Assembly: GCA_002440625.1 (NCBI GenBank)
Contig: DJUV01000291.1
Location: 1-6,311, forward strand
Length of the DNA: 6,311 nt
Origin: Rhodobacteraceae bacterium UBA6273
GTDB lineage: Bacteria; Pseudomonadota; Alphaproteobacteria; Rhodobacterales; Rhodobacteraceae
Reading direction: 5' to 3'
Positions within the stretch are counted from its first letter, which is position 1; each line of letters begins with the position of its first letter. Made by a program: the position numbers and the translations under genes. This document shows, piece by piece, positions 6,277 through 6,311 of the stretch. A model generated the notes under the pieces. That model was not told the DNA's origin. It searched no databases and saw nothing but the letters and a program-made list of their open reading frames with translations.

Positions 6277-6311
6277 CTAGCTGTGCAGTCCCGGCATCTG
6301 GTGGATCGGGT
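6277..6311 (-). CDS. Possible C-terminal tail of an upstream gene (very short fragment)
   Basis: Reading in from the right edge on the minus strand, one frame gives PIHQMPGLHS and then a TAG stop at 6279-6277. If real, it is the end of a gene lying outside the window in the same direction as the pot-like operon. Ten residues are too few to identify a family or to exclude chance. Confidence 0.15.
   Translation of the reverse strand, partial: PIHQMPGLHS

Noticed and set aside
6113..6280. 55-residue plus-strand frame starting MANEIKAN
   Set aside because: It has no ribosome binding site, no motif and no conserved neighbour, and it lies in the leader region of the pot-like operon. It could be a small divergent gene, but nothing supports it.
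6094..6311. Plus-strand frame starting MLCPFLHGK just after AAGGAGA and open to the right edge
   Set aside because: The Shine-Dalgarno-like bases sit too close to the ATG. The product is Arg-rich with no recognisable features, and third positions do not look like the neighbouring genes. It is more likely chance.
1..6311. CRISPR arrays, insertion sequences, tRNA or rRNA genes
   Set aside because: I saw no spaced direct repeats, transposase-like proteins, terminal inverted repeats or tRNA-like cloverleaf. Nearly the whole window is occupied by transporter genes.

Overview
The window looks like chromosomal DNA from a GC-rich proteobacterium. The very high G/C at third codon positions and the style of the transporter proteins fit an alphaproteobacterium, Rhodobacterales-like, but no taxonomic marker gene is present and this is inference. 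All supported genes lie on the minus strand, so the map reads from right to left.

Right part (6039 to 2076): a compact four-gene operon for a PotABCD-type (polyamine/opine family) ABC importer. In transcription order it holds a secreted substrate-binding protein with a twin-arginine-like signal, an ATPase with a C-terminal TOBE-type region, and two inner-membrane permeases. The first gap is 10 bases; the next junctions are 8- and 4-base overlaps, so the set looks translationally coupled. Family membership is clear, but the exact substrate cannot be read from sequence. The 272 bases upstream contain no convincing gene, apart from a possible C-terminal tail of an upstream gene at the window edge, and two weak hairpins.

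Middle (2075 to 1890): a 186-base gap with a possible weak terminator for the pot-like operon. It also holds a candidate promoter for the next operon that resembles a MerR/CueR-type metal-responsive promoter: TTGACC, a 19-base spacer, and one clear half-site.

Left part (1889 to 1): a second operon. It opens with a 68-residue Cys/His-rich protein (two CxC and two HxxH motifs) and continues, by an ATGA overlap, into a DppD/OppD/NikD-type ATPase. That gene overlaps by 8 bases a DppF/OppF/NikE-type ATPase that runs off the left edge. The two ATPases would form the heteromeric motor of a peptide/nickel-type importer. Their permeases and binding protein are not in the window. A small putative metal-binding protein joined to a peptide/nickel-class ATPase pair, behind a possible metal-responsive promoter, is the most interesting part of this sequence.
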